A stretch of 64,000 bases of DNA from CAVQUE01 sp046290435 (GCA_046290435.1 JBKAGO010000040.1:62001-126000), one strand, 5' to 3'. Counted from the stretch's first letter, positions 17,653 to 27,902 are shown. Notes: a model not told the origin generated them from the letters alone. Numbers and translations are program-made.

Positions 17653-19124
17653 GCCGCCGCCTCCAGCTCGATCAGGTGATGTTCGCTGGCCTCGGCCCCT
17701 GCGACTTCCGAGACGATGGCGCCGTCGCGCAGCACGATGACGCGATCAGCCACCTGGCCGACCTCCTGGAAGTCGGTCGTGCAGACGAGGACGGCAGCAC
17801 CGCCGTGGGCGAGTTGGCGCAGCTGTTCGTAGATCTCGAACTTCGACGCGATGTCGATGCCCGCAGTCGGTTCGTCGATGACCACGACCTTGCGGGGGTG
17901 ATCGAGCCAACGGCCGATCATCACCTTCTGCTGGTTCCCGCCCGACAGGGTCCGCACCCGGACGTCGACGCCGGCGGTCTTGACCCTGGCGGCGGCCGCC
18001 AGGCGGACTGCGAGTTCGCGGGTGCGGCGGGGGTCGATGACCGGTGCACCGCGGCGCGCCAGCGATCCGAGTGTGATGTTCGCCGCAACGGGCTCGTCCA
18101 GGAGCAGGCCCCGACGCTTGCGGTCCGAGGGCAACAGGGCGACGTGATCGGAGGTGCTACGCCGGTTGGTGATCATCCCGACGTCGGCCAACTCGACGGT
18201 GCCGGCCGTCGGTCGCGTCGCTCCGGCGACCACCTCGGCGAGCACCGACGTCCCGCTGCCGAGGCCGCCGGTGGCCACCAGCACCTCGCCCGAGCGCAGG
18301 TCGAGATCGATGTCTGCGAGACCGCCGGGCACGACCACGCCACGCAGCCGCACCGCAACGGGACCCTCGACGGGCATCCGGTCCGACATCACCTCTTCGA
18401 CCCGACGACCGAACATCATCTCGACGAGATCGGACGGGCCGATACCGGCGACGTCGACGGTGTCGACGACCTCGCCGTCGCGCAGCACGGTGACCCGGTC
18501 GGCCAGCTCGAAGATCTCGTCGAGGTGATGCGAGATGTAGAGCACGGCGACGCCGCTGTCACGCAGCGCCCGCACGACCTCGAAGAGCCGTTGCACCTCC
18601 GAGCGGTGCAGCGCGGCCGTCGGCTCGTCCATGACGACGAGGCGGGCGTCGTCGCTGAGCGCACGGGCGATCTCGATCAGCTGGAGCTGGGCAACCGACA
18701 GACCCCGCACCCGCCGGTCGAGGTCGAGCTCGATACCGAGGCGGCGCAGGCGTTCCGCAGCGGTGGCGCGCATCGTGCGCCAGTCGACCAGGCCGCGCCT
18801 GGTCGGCAGATCGTCGAGCATCACGTTCTCGGCGACCGACAGATCCGGAACCACCTGGCGTTCCTGGTAGATGCAGCGCAGGCCCCGGGCGTGCATCTCG
18901 GCCCGGTCGACGACGGCGATCGGCTCGCCTTGCATCGAGACGGTGCCGGCGTCGGGTTGCTGGGCGCCGGTCGCGATCTTGATGAGCGTCGACTTGCCCG
19001 CGCCGTTCTCGCCGACGAGCGCATGGACCTCGCCGGCTGCGACCGAGAGCGACACGCCCCGCAGCGCACGCACGCCGGGGAACGACTTCTCGATACCGAT
19101 CAGCTCCAGAACATGCCCTCGCAC
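17649..19124 (-). CDS. ABC transporter ATPase with two nucleotide-binding domains, RbsA-like
   Basis: The 491-residue protein carries two ABC domains. The first has Walker A GENGAGKST, a LSVAQLQ signature and Walker B VVMDEPTA. The second lacks the Walker A lysine (GGLGSGTS) but has LSGGNQQK and VVIDEPTAGID. This uneven pattern is usual for RbsA/XylG/MglA. It powers the sugar-type importer. GTG 19124 has AGGGAGG just upstream and is preferred to GTG 19139. It is the first gene of the operon running down to 14092. Confidence 0.92.
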   Translation of the reverse strand: MRGHVLELIGIEKSFPGVRALRGVSLSVAAGEVHALVGENGAGKSTLIKIATGAQQPDAGTVSMQGEPIAVVDRAEMHARGLRCIYQERQVVPDLSVAENVMLDDLPTRRGLVDWRTMRATAAERLRRLGIELDLDRRVRGLSVAQLQLIEIARALSDDARLVVMDEPTAALHRSEVQRLFEVVRALRDSGVAVLYISHHLDEIFELADRVTVLRDGEVVDTVDVAGIGPSDLVEMMFGRRVEEVMSDRMPVEGPVAVRLRGVVVPGGLADIDLDLRSGEVLVATGGLGSGTSVLAEVVAGATRPTAGTVELADVGMITNRRSTSDHVALLPSDRKRRGLLLDEPVAANITLGSLARRGAPVIDPRRTRELAVRLAAAARVKTAGVDVRVRTLSGGNQQKVMIGRWLDHPRKVVVIDEPTAGIDIASKFEIYEQLRQLAHGGAAVLVCTTDFQEVGQVADRVIVLRDGAIVSEVAGAEASEHHLIELEAAA

Positions 19125-19429
19125 GGCCCTCCCTTTCACAGGTTGGAGAGCATTGCGAGCGCCTGTTTCCGGGCAGGGTCAGCGCCGAGTCTGTTCGGAG
19201 TCCATCTGCTGTCGTGCAGCTGTTGCCTCGGACCGATCGCGCCCCGTGCACGGGCGCGTCAGGGCGCGACGCAGATCACGAGGTCACGGTGAGGCTGACC
19301 CGGCCTTGTCGGGCACCTGTCGACCCGTTGTCGCGCCATCTGCCCTGCCCGCCTACCTATCCGCCGAAATCTGGGACTTCGCGCGCATGTCCTGCGCGCA
19401 AAGTCCCCGATTTCGCAGGAGGAGGAGGG
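19125..19429. other. 305-bp intergenic region with family A palindrome
   Basis: This region should hold the promoter of the importer operon (minus strand) and the 3' region of the pyrimidine operon. The 51-bp palindrome at 19365-19415 lies 14 bp after the stop of the F420-type oxidoreductase. No coding sequence was seen. No clear -10 box could be fixed. Confidence 0.6.
19365..19415. repeat. 51-bp palindromic intergenic repeat, family A copy 3
   Basis: This copy has the same length and arm positions as copies 1 and 2, with a TGTCC loop. Two single-base changes, one in each arm (C for T at the sixteenth base of the left arm and C for A in the right arm), each break one pair. It lies just downstream of the stop codon of the gene at 19430-20428. 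Confidence 0.88.
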
Positions 19430-20428
19430 TCAGGAGAGGGCGGGGATGATGCGCTGGCCGTACGCGTTGAGCGTCTCGTCCTTCTGGTCGTGCATCAGGT
19501 AGATGGCGAACTGGTCGACGCCGAGATCGCGCAGCTCCTCGAGCCGGGCGATGTGGGCGGCCTCGTCGCCGAGGATGCAGAACCGGTCGATGATCTCGTC
19601 GGGCACGAAGTCGGTGTGGTCGTGGCCGGCCTTGCCGTGGCCGCTGTAGTCGTAGCCCTCGCGGCCCTTGATGTAATCGGTCAGCGCCTGGGGCACCGCA
19701 CCGCTGTCGTCGCCGTAGCGCTCGACCAGGTCGGCCACGTGATTGCCGACCATGCCGCCGAACCAGCGGCACTGATCGCGCTGGTGAGCCAGGTCGTCGC
19801 CGACATAGGCCGGCGCCGCCACACAGATGTGCAGCGAGTCGGGGTCGCGGCCCGCCTCCTCTGCGGCCTGGCGCACCGCCGCGATGGTCCATGCGGCGAT
19901 CTGGGGGTCCGCCAGCTGGAGGATGAAGCCGTCGGTCTCGGCGCCGCACAGCGCCAGCGCCTTGGGGCCGTAGGCGGCCATAAGCACCGGCAGCTCGGAT
20001 TCGCCGGCCCACGGGATCTGCTGCTGGGTGCCGTTGTAGGTGACCTCGCGCCCTTCGGCCAGGCCCTTGATGACCTTCATCGAATCGCTCAACGTCGACA
20101 GCTTCGCCGGGGTGTGCCCGAGCACCCGCATGGCGGAGTCGCCCCGGCCGATACCGCAGATGGTGCGGTTGCCGAACATGTCGTTGAGCGTCGCGAACAG
20201 CGATCCGGTGACCGTCCAGTTGCGGGTGCCGGGGTTGGTGACCATCGGCCCGACGATCATCCGCTTGGTCGCCGACAGCATCTGGCTGTAGATGACGTAG
20301 GGCTCCTGCCACAGGATGTGGCTGTCGAAGGTCCATCCGTAGCGGAACCCGAGCGTCTCGGCCCGTTGCGCGAGATCGACGACACGCCACGCGGGCGGAT
20401 CGGTCTGGAGGACGACGCCGAATTCCAT
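19430..20428 (-). CDS. LLM-class, probably F420-dependent oxidoreductase (hydantoin/pyrimidine cluster type)
   Basis: The 332-residue protein has the bacterial-luciferase-like TIM barrel: MEFGVVLQTDPPAWRVVDLA at the start, FDSHILWQEPY, and ICGIGRGDSAMRVLGHTP in the cofactor region. It looks like the F420-type subfamily that occurs beside dihydropyrimidinase genes (the CPS_4043-type group, recalled rather than searched). It is the last gene of the pyrimidine operon. No dihydropyrimidine dehydrogenase gene is present, so it may supply the missing redox step; that is inference. Confidence 0.83.
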   Translation of the reverse strand: MEFGVVLQTDPPAWRVVDLAQRAETLGFRYGWTFDSHILWQEPYVIYSQMLSATKRMIVGPMVTNPGTRNWTVTGSLFATLNDMFGNRTICGIGRGDSAMRVLGHTPAKLSTLSDSMKVIKGLAEGREVTYNGTQQQIPWAGESELPVLMAAYGPKALALCGAETDGFILQLADPQIAAWTIAAVRQAAEEAGRDPDSLHICVAAPAYVGDDLAHQRDQCRWFGGMVGNHVADLVERYGDDSGAVPQALTDYIKGREGYDYSGHGKAGHDHTDFVPDEIIDRFCILGDEAAHIARLEELRDLGVDQFAIYLMHDQKDETLNAYGQRIIPALS

Positions 20429-20466
20429 GGGTGGCTGCTTTCGGTTCGCTGGTCGGGGGAGAGCGG

Positions 20467-21954
<1,488 letters not shown>

Positions 21955-22017
21955 GGGAACACCTCGAGAGACGAGCAAGCGAGACACGGAGGCCGGGAGA
22001 CCGCCAGCGAGGGGGGT

Positions 22018-22080
22018 CTGGGGGGACGGCCTCCGGCGGTCCCCCCAGCGTCTGCCGAGCTACTTGCTCGGTCGGCAGAC
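22018..22080. terminator. Two adjacent strong hairpins in the pyrimidine operon
   Basis: Hairpin 1 (22018-22048) pairs CTGGGGGGAC with GTCCCCCCAG. Hairpin 2 (22050-22080) pairs GTCTGCCGA with TCGGCAGAC and also contains a nested CCGAGC/GCTCGG stem. They lie between the stop of the dihydropyrimidinase gene and the start of mmsA, both read on the minus strand. No U-tract follows, so partial termination or mRNA processing is possible. A purine-rich GAGCG-like repeat (22125-22157) lies next to them. Confidence 0.5.
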
Positions 22081-22165
22081 AAGAGACAGCGCGGCGTCAG
22101 CCGCTCCGATTCAACTCGGGTGAACGGAGCGACCGAGCGCAGCGAGGGAACGAGTGAACCCGACA

Positions 22166-23578
22166 TCAGATCAAGTATTGGGAAAGGCCACGCCGCAGGT
22201 ACTGGCCGTGGCCGGCGTTGCCGAGGTAGGTCTCGTTCTCGATGATGACCCGGCCGCGGGACATGACGGTGTGCACGTGGCCGTCGATGGTGACGCCCTC
22301 GTAGGCGGAGTGGTCCATGTTCATGTGGTGGTTGTCGACGCTGATCGTCCACGTCGCGTTGGGGTCGTACAGCACGATGTCGGCGTCGGAGCCCGGCTGG
22401 ATGGTGCCCTTCTTCGGGTAGAGCCCGAACATGCGGGCCGGGGTGGTGGCGCACAGCTCGACCCAGCGAGGGAGGGTGATCTCGCCGTCGACCACACCCT
22501 GGTAGATGAGGTCCATGCGGTGTTCGACGCCGCCGATGCCGTTGGGGATGGCGCGGAAGTCGTCCTTGCCGAGGTCCTTCTGGCCCTTCATGCAGAACGG
22601 GCAGTGGTCGGTGGCGACGACGCTGAGGTCGTTGGTGCGCAGGCCCTTCCAGAGATCGGCCTGGTGGTGTTCGTGCTTGGTGCGCAGCGGCGTGGAGCAC
22701 ACGTAGGCGGCGCCGTCGAAGCCGGCCTTGCCGAGGTGGTCCTCGAGGTTGAGGTACAGGTACTGCGGGCAGGTCTCGGCGAAGACGTTGGCGCCGTTGT
22801 TGCGGGCGATGGCGACCTGTTCGAGGGCTCCCGACGCCGACAGGTGCACGATGTAGAGCGGTGCGGCACCGACCTTGGCGAGCTGGATTGCACGATGCGT
22901 CGCCTCGCTCTCGAACTCGGCGCGGCGCACATAGCCGTGGTTGATGGGATCGGTCTCGCCCCGCTCGATCGCCTGTTCTGCCAGCACGTCGATGGCGAGG
23001 CCGTTCTCGGCGTGCATCATCACCAGCGAGCCGTTTCCGGATGCCTGCTGCATGGCCCGCAGGATCTGGCCGTCGTCGGAGAGGAACACACCCGGGTAGG
23101 CCATGAAGAACTTGAAGCTGGTGATGCCCTCGGTGACCAGCGCGTCCATGTCCTTGAGGGACTGTTCGTCGACGCCGCCGATGATCTGGTGGAAGCCGTA
23201 GTCGATGGCGCACTTGCCCTCGGCCTTGGCGAACCAGGTGTCGAGGCAGTCGCGGACGCTCTCGCCGTAGCGCTGGACGGCGAAGTCGATGATGGTCGTC
23301 GTGCCGCCCCATGCCGCGGCCCGGGTGCCGGTCTCGAAGTCGTCCGAGGCCACGGTGCCACCGAAGGGCAGTTCCATGTGGGTGTGGCCGTCGACGCCGC
23401 CGGGGATGACGTAGAGCCCCGTTGCATCGATGACCCGTTCGGCGCCGTTCTCCGCCGACACGGCGAGATCGCACCCGGGTTGGAGCACCGCGACGATGAT
23501 CTCGCCGTCGATGAGCACCTCGGCCGCATCCGCGCCCGTCGAGGTGATCACGGTGCCGTTCTTGATGAGGGTGGTCAT
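22166..23578 (-). CDS. hydA: Dihydropyrimidinase / D-hydantoinase
   Basis: The 470-residue cyclic amidohydrolase has the metal-binding GHTHMELPFGG (about 64-74). The carboxylated lysine lies in FKFFMAYPG, and further ligands are in MMHAENG, VHLSASGA and DHCPF. It opens dihydrouracil, dihydrothymine or hydantoin rings to N-carbamoyl amino acids. The operon supplies the next steps: ureidopropionase upstream, aminotransferase upstream and MmsA downstream. Length and motif order are normal for the family. Confidence 0.95.
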   Translation of the reverse strand: MTTLIKNGTVITSTGADAAEVLIDGEIIVAVLQPGCDLAVSAENGAERVIDATGLYVIPGGVDGHTHMELPFGGTVASDDFETGTRAAAWGGTTTIIDFAVQRYGESVRDCLDTWFAKAEGKCAIDYGFHQIIGGVDEQSLKDMDALVTEGITSFKFFMAYPGVFLSDDGQILRAMQQASGNGSLVMMHAENGLAIDVLAEQAIERGETDPINHGYVRRAEFESEATHRAIQLAKVGAAPLYIVHLSASGALEQVAIARNNGANVFAETCPQYLYLNLEDHLGKAGFDGAAYVCSTPLRTKHEHHQADLWKGLRTNDLSVVATDHCPFCMKGQKDLGKDDFRAIPNGIGGVEHRMDLIYQGVVDGEITLPRWVELCATTPARMFGLYPKKGTIQPGSDADIVLYDPNATWTISVDNHHMNMDHSAYEGVTIDGHVHTVMSRGRVIIENETYLGNAGHGQYLRRGLSQYLI

Positions 23579-23636
23579 GGGTGCTCTCCTCGGGTACTGC
23601 GGTGGCGGAGGTGCCGTATTGCCGGTCGTTGTCGGG

Positions 23637-24926
23637 TCAGTCGATGGATCGGATGGCGTCGATGAGCGCGGTCATCCCCTCGTCGATCTCTTCCTCGTTG
23701 ACGTTCAGCATCGGGGTGATGCGGATGACGTTGCCGTAGAGCCCGCCCTTGCCGACGAGCAGGCCGCGCTCCTTGGTGGCCTCGAGGAGTTGTGCGGCGC
23801 GCCCGGTGTCGGGCTCGATGCCGCCGGGATGGACGATCTCGATGGCCTGCATGAGGCCCTTGCCGCGAAGTTCGGCGATCCATTCGGTCTCGGCGACGAC
23901 GGGCGCCAGCGCCTCACGCATGCGGGCGCCCATGCGGTGGGCGTTGCCCTGGAGGTCGTGGGCGAGCACGTGGCGGAGCGTCGCGAGGCCGGCCGATGCC
24001 GACAGGGGGTTGCCGCCGAAGGTCGAGAACGACAGCACGTCGATGGTGTCCATGATCTCGGCGCGGGCGACGATGCCGGCCAGGGTGATGCCGTTGCCGA
24101 CGCCCTTGGCGAAGGTCAGCATGTCGGGGACGATGCCGTGGGCCTGGTACCCCCAGAAGTGCTCGCCCGTGCGGCCCCAGCCGGTCTGGACCTCGTCGCT
24201 GACGAAGAGGATCCCGTGGTTGGACAGCACCTTGCCCATGGCCCCGAAGAACCCGTCGGGTGGGGTGGCGAACCCGCCGACGCCCTGGATGGGCTCGGCG
24301 ATGAGGCAGGCGATGTCGCCGGCGCTGGTCATGTCGATGAGCTGTTCGAGGTCGGCGACGCAGGCTTTGGTGTAGGTCTCGTCGTCGAGGTCGCGGAACG
24401 GGCTGCGCAGGCGGTAGCCGCCCTGGACGAAGTTGACCGACAGCCCCGAGATGCTGGTCGACGACCACGACGAGTGCGACGTGATGGCCTGGGTGGTGAA
24501 GCTGCGCCCGTGGTAGCTGTTGCGCATCGCGAGCACCTGGTTGGACTTGCGGTACGAGGTGGCCAGCAAGATGGCGGTGTCGTTGGCCTCGCTGCCCGAG
24601 GTGGTGAAGAACACCCGGGCGTCGGGGATGCCCGACTGTGCGGCGATCTCCTCGGCGAGCGCGATCATCGGCTCGGACAGGTACAGCGTGGAGGTGTGCA
24701 TCACCTTGGCGGCCTGGGACTGCACGGCAGCGACCACGTCGGGGTTGGAGTGCCCGATCATGGTGGTGAGCACGCCCCCGAAGTAGTCGAGGTAGCGGTT
24801 GCCCTCGACGTCGTAGACGTAGCTGCCCTCACCGCGATCGATCGAGATCGGCTCGGCGTAGAGCGGGCTGACGAACGATGGCAGCGCGGCCCGGTAGCGG
24901 GCCAGCAGTTCGGCGTTGGTGGTCAT
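23637..24926 (-). CDS. PLP class III aminotransferase (beta-alanine/AGXT2-like)
   Basis: The 429-residue fold-type I aminotransferase has TTSGSEANDTA, SYHGRSF, SDEVQTGWGRTG and the PLP lysine in TFAKGVGNG. It resembles alanine-glyoxylate aminotransferase 2 and beta-alanine aminotransferases. In this operon it should turn beta-alanine or 3-aminoisobutyrate into malonate or methylmalonate semialdehyde. ATG 24926 begins MTTNAELLARYR, a usual family N-terminus. Confidence 0.9.
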   Translation of the reverse strand: MTTNAELLARYRAALPSFVSPLYAEPISIDRGEGSYVYDVEGNRYLDYFGGVLTTMIGHSNPDVVAAVQSQAAKVMHTSTLYLSEPMIALAEEIAAQSGIPDARVFFTTSGSEANDTAILLATSYRKSNQVLAMRNSYHGRSFTTQAITSHSSWSSTSISGLSVNFVQGGYRLRSPFRDLDDETYTKACVADLEQLIDMTSAGDIACLIAEPIQGVGGFATPPDGFFGAMGKVLSNHGILFVSDEVQTGWGRTGEHFWGYQAHGIVPDMLTFAKGVGNGITLAGIVARAEIMDTIDVLSFSTFGGNPLSASAGLATLRHVLAHDLQGNAHRMGARMREALAPVVAETEWIAELRGKGLMQAIEIVHPGGIEPDTGRAAQLLEATKERGLLVGKGGLYGNVIRITPMLNVNEEEIDEGMTALIDAIRSID

Positions 24927-24964
24927 GTCGATGGTGTTCCTGGTGTCTGCGGTCGGAGGCCCGA

Positions 24965-25807
24965 TCAGGCCTGGGTGAGTGGTCCGTACATGTCGGGGCG
25001 ACGGTCGCGGTAGAAGGCCCACTGGGCCCGGACCTCGTCGACGAGGTCCATGTCGAGATCGCGCACGACGAGTTCCTCGTCGGTGTCCGATGCCGTGCCG
25101 TCGACGAACTGGCCGCGGGGGTTGGCGAAGTAGGACGTGCCGTAGAAGTCGTTGTCGCCGAGGGGCTCGATGCCCACGCGGTTGATGGCGCCCACGTAGT
25201 ACATGTTCGCGGCGGCCGATGCGGTCTGCTCGAGCTGCCACAGGTAGGCGGACAGGCCGCGGCTGGTGGCCGACGGGTTGAACACGATCTGGGCGCCGTT
25301 GAGGCCCAGCGCCCGCCAGCCCTCGGGGAAGTGGCGGTCGTAGCAGATGTAGACGCCGACCTTGCCGACGGCGGTGTCGAACACCGGGTACCCGAGGTTG
25401 CCGGGCCGGAAGTAGAACTTCTCCCAGAAGCCCTTGACCTGGGGGATGTGGGTCTTGCGGTACTTGCCCAGGTACGTGCCGTCGGCGTCGATGACCGCCG
25501 CGGTGTTGTAGAGGATCCCGGGCTGCTCCTCTTCGTACATGGGAAGCACCAGCACCATGCCGTGCTTCGCGGCGAGTTCCTGGAAGCGCTTGGTGGTGGG
25601 ACCGTCGGGAATGGCCTCGGTGTAGCTGTAGTACTCGGCGTCTTGTACCTGGCAGAAGTACGGGCCGTAGAACAGCTCCTGGAAGCACATCACCAGCGTG
25701 CCCTGCGCAGCGGCCTCTGCGACATAGCGCTCGTGGAGCTCGATCATCGACTCCTTGTCGCCGGTCCACGCGGTCTGCACGATCGCAGCCTTGACGACAT
25801 CGGACAT
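24965..25807 (-). CDS. Nitrilase-superfamily amidase, beta-ureidopropionase type
   Basis: The 280-residue protein has the Glu-Lys-Cys triad of the nitrilase fold: E44 (CFQELFYGP), K118 (KYRKTHIPQ) and C155 (YICYDRHFPEGW). It probably hydrolyses N-carbamoyl-beta-alanine to beta-alanine, CO2 and ammonia. It is the first gene of the pyrimidine operon, followed by the aminotransferase after 38 bp. A GGGAGG ribosome site lies 5 nt before ATG 25807. The divergent MocR regulator starts 157 bp away. Confidence 0.92.
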   Translation of the reverse strand: MSDVVKAAIVQTAWTGDKESMIELHERYVAEAAAQGTLVMCFQELFYGPYFCQVQDAEYYSYTEAIPDGPTTKRFQELAAKHGMVLVLPMYEEEQPGILYNTAAVIDADGTYLGKYRKTHIPQVKGFWEKFYFRPGNLGYPVFDTAVGKVGVYICYDRHFPEGWRALGLNGAQIVFNPSATSRGLSAYLWQLEQTASAAANMYYVGAINRVGIEPLGDNDFYGTSYFANPRGQFVDGTASDTDEELVVRDLDMDLVDEVRAQWAFYRDRRPDMYGPLTQA

Positions 25808-25885
25808 GGGGGCCTCCCGGAGCTGAGATGTCGCCGACCGGCGCCTCCGGGGTCGGTGGGGCCTGGCACGACGACGTGTTCGCTG

Positions 25886-25915
25886 ACACTATGAGCCGTT
25901 CTGTGATCGGTACAA
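25886..25915 (-). promoter_or_regulatory. Promoter candidate for the pyrimidine operon
   Basis: On the minus strand TTGTAC (25915-25910) and TAGTGT (25891-25886) are separated by 18 bp. This is an acceptable sigma-70-like pair 79 bp before the ureidopropionase start codon. Confidence 0.4.
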
Positions 25916-25937
25916 GAGCCCTTTTGTTCCATACAAA
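25911..25937. promoter_or_regulatory. Operator candidate in the mocR/pyrimidine operon divergent region
   Basis: TACAA occurs at 25911-25915 and again at 25932-25936, exactly 21 bp (two helical turns) apart. TTTGT (25923-25927) forms an inverted repeat with ACAAA (25933-25937). The AT-rich patch stands out in GC-rich DNA and overlaps the predicted -35 box of the operon. MocR-type regulators often bind direct repeats, so this is a likely site for the adjacent regulator. Confidence 0.45.
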
Positions 25938-25964
25938 GTATTTTCCGTCCGGAAACCTTCGTCG

Positions 25965-27326
25965 ATGATCCGTCCCGACGACGTCGTGGTCCCGGAGGCC
26001 ATCGCGCGACGACTGGCCGATGGCGAGTCCACCCCGACCCCTCAGGCCATCGCGGGCGCCATCGGCGCGCTCGTCACCGACGGCGGGCTCGGTCCCGGCG
26101 ACCGCCTGCCCACGGTTCGGGCGTTGGCCGGGCATCTCGGCGTCAGCCCGACCACCGTGTCGGAGGCCTGGCGGATCCTGGCCCGCCACGGCGCCATCAC
26201 CACCGACCGCCGCCGCGGCACCACCATCCGCTCGACCCGGGTGGGGGCTGCGGGCCGCTACTGGCAGGTGCCCGTCGAACCCGGCACGCTCGCCCTGGAC
26301 CTCAGCACCGGCACCCCGGATCCGGCGCTGCTGCCGCCGCTCGGGCCGGTGCTGGCGTCGCTGCACGCCGAGGTGATGGTGACCTCCTACAACGACCGCC
26401 CGGTCCTGCCCGACCTCGAAGAGGTCCTGCGCGCCCGGTGGCCGTGCGCTGCTGAGGCCCTCACCGTCGTCGATGGCGCCCAGGACGCGCTCGACCGCAT
26501 CGTCACCGCGCACATCCGCCTCGGCGACACCGTCGTGGTCGAGGACCCGGGGTTCCCGCCGTTGCTCGACATGTTGGAGCTGGCGGGCGCTCGCATCGTC
26601 GGCGTGCCGGTCGACCATCACGGCATGGACACCGCCGCTCTCGCCGACGCCCTCCGAGAGGAGCCGTCCGCGGTGTTCGTCCAGCCCCGCGCCCACAACC
26701 CCACCGGCGCGTCCTTCGACGCCGAGCGCGCCCGTACCGTCGCCACGTTGCTCGAGCCGACGAACGCGTTGATCATCGAGGACGACCACTCCGGCGAGGT
26801 GTCCGGCGCCGACCTCCACAGCATCGCCACCCACCTGCCCGACCGGGTCCTGCACGTGCGTAGCTTTTCGAAGACCCACGGCCCCGACCTGCGGGTGGCC
26901 GCCATCGGCGGCCCCGCGGCGGTCCTCGATCCCATCGTCAGCCGGCGCCGGCTCGGACCGTCGTGGACCAGCCGCCTCACCCAACGCATCCTGTTGGCGA
27001 TGCTCACCGATGCCTCCATCGAGGCGTCGATCGCGACGGCGGCGCAGATCTACACGCAGCGTCGTAACGCATTGGCCGCGGGGCTGGCCTCGGCCGGGAT
27101 CGCGCCGGCGCCGGGCGCCGGGCTCAACCTGTGGCTCGACGTCGCCGACGAACAGCGCGCCGTGGTCGCGCTGGCGGCCAACGGCATCGGTGTGGCGCCT
27201 GGCGCGCCGTTCCGGGTCGCAGGGGCGACGGACAACATCCGCATCAGCCTCGGCGCCGCCGGCGAGGACCTCGATCGCATCGCCGCCGCGGTCGCCGGCG
27301 CGGCCGGCCTCGCAGTCAATCGCTGA
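25965..27326 (+). CDS. MocR/GntR-family regulator with aminotransferase-like domain
   Basis: The 453-residue protein has an N-terminal winged helix-turn-helix (about 20-88; LPTVRALAGHLGVSPTTVSEAWR). A fold-type I aminotransferase domain follows, with IIEDDHSGEV and the PLP lysine in VRSFSKTHGPDLR. This is the MocR architecture, in which PLP or a substrate adduct alters DNA binding. Divergent placement beside the pyrimidine operon suggests that it controls that operon and itself. Confidence 0.9.
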   Translation: MIRPDDVVVPEAIARRLADGESTPTPQAIAGAIGALVTDGGLGPGDRLPTVRALAGHLGVSPTTVSEAWRILARHGAITTDRRRGTTIRSTRVGAAGRYWQVPVEPGTLALDLSTGTPDPALLPPLGPVLASLHAEVMVTSYNDRPVLPDLEEVLRARWPCAAEALTVVDGAQDALDRIVTAHIRLGDTVVVEDPGFPPLLDMLELAGARIVGVPVDHHGMDTAALADALREEPSAVFVQPRAHNPTGASFDAERARTVATLLEPTNALIIEDDHSGEVSGADLHSIATHLPDRVLHVRSFSKTHGPDLRVAAIGGPAAVLDPIVSRRRLGPSWTSRLTQRILLAMLTDASIEASIATAAQIYTQRRNALAAGLASAGIAPAPGAGLNLWLDVADEQRAVVALAANGIGVAPGAPFRVAGATDNIRISLGAAGEDLDRIAAAVAGAAGLAVNR

Positions 27327-27335
27327 CGGGTCCGC

Positions 27336-27794
27336 TCACCACTCCAGAGCCGTGGTCGCCGACACGGTGCGGAGGGCGAAGCTGGTGCGCAGACGTGACA
27401 CACCCGGGAGCACCGCGATGTGTTGGCGGTGGATGCGCTCGTAGTCGGCGACGTCGGCGCAGCGCACCTTGACGAGGTAGTCGGCCTCGCCGGCCATCAG
27501 ATGGCACTCGGTCACGTCGGGCACCTCGGCGATGGCGGCCTCGAAGGCGTCGAGGAGCTCCTCGTGCTGGGCCGACAGCGAGATCTCGACGAACACGGTG
27601 GTGGGCTTGCCGACGGTTGCCGGGTCGACGAGGGCGACGTACCCGGCGATGATTCCGGCCTCCTCGAGCGCCCGGACCCGCCGCAGGCACGCCGATGCCG
27701 ACAGCGCGACGCGGTCGGCGAGCTCGGTGTTGGTCACGCGCGCCTCACCCTGGAGGATGTCGAGGATCGCACGATCGGTCGCATCGATGTCCAT
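27336..27794 (-). CDS. Lrp/AsnC-family transcription regulator
   Basis: The 152-residue protein has an N-terminal HTH (about 5-60; DRAILDILQGEARVTNTELA) and a C-terminal RAM ligand-binding domain (CHLMAGEADYLVKVR). It is divergent from alanine dehydrogenase, an arrangement like aldR-ald in mycobacteria. By analogy it probably senses alanine and controls ald. The shared 153-bp region is AT-richer than average. The gene converges on mocR with only 9 bp between stops. Confidence 0.9.
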   Translation of the reverse strand: MDIDATDRAILDILQGEARVTNTELADRVALSASACLRRVRALEEAGIIAGYVALVDPATVGKPTTVFVEISLSAQHEELLDAFEAAIAEVPDVTECHLMAGEADYLVKVRCADVADYERIHRQHIAVLPGVSRLRTSFALRTVSATTALEW

Positions 27795-27896
27795 CGGCGC
27801 AAGATTATCGACGAATATGCCTCGATGATGCGCAACAATTTCGTTTCGACCTCGTGAACCGGCGAACTTTGCAATCCCGTACCCCTCTGACTCCTC

Positions 27897-27902
27897 TACC
27901 TT
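27897..27902 (+). promoter_or_regulatory. Possible -10 box for ald
   Basis: TACCTT lies 45 bp before the ald GTG in the Lrp/ald divergent region. No good -35 box was found, so this is weak. Confidence 0.25.

Noticed and set aside
17649..19124. Importer ATPase second domain lacks the Walker A lysine
   Set aside because: This is normal for RbsA/XylG-type double ATPases and is not evidence of decay.
22125..22157. Possible CRISPR-like short repeat with GAGCG units
   Set aside because: Units are 7-9 bp, imperfect and without spacers; no CRISPR array or cas gene was seen in the window.
24934..26984. Long minus-strand open frame upstream of the aminotransferase start
   Set aside because: It lies antisense to mocR and out of frame with the ureidopropionase gene; ATG 24926 gives the proper family N-terminus.
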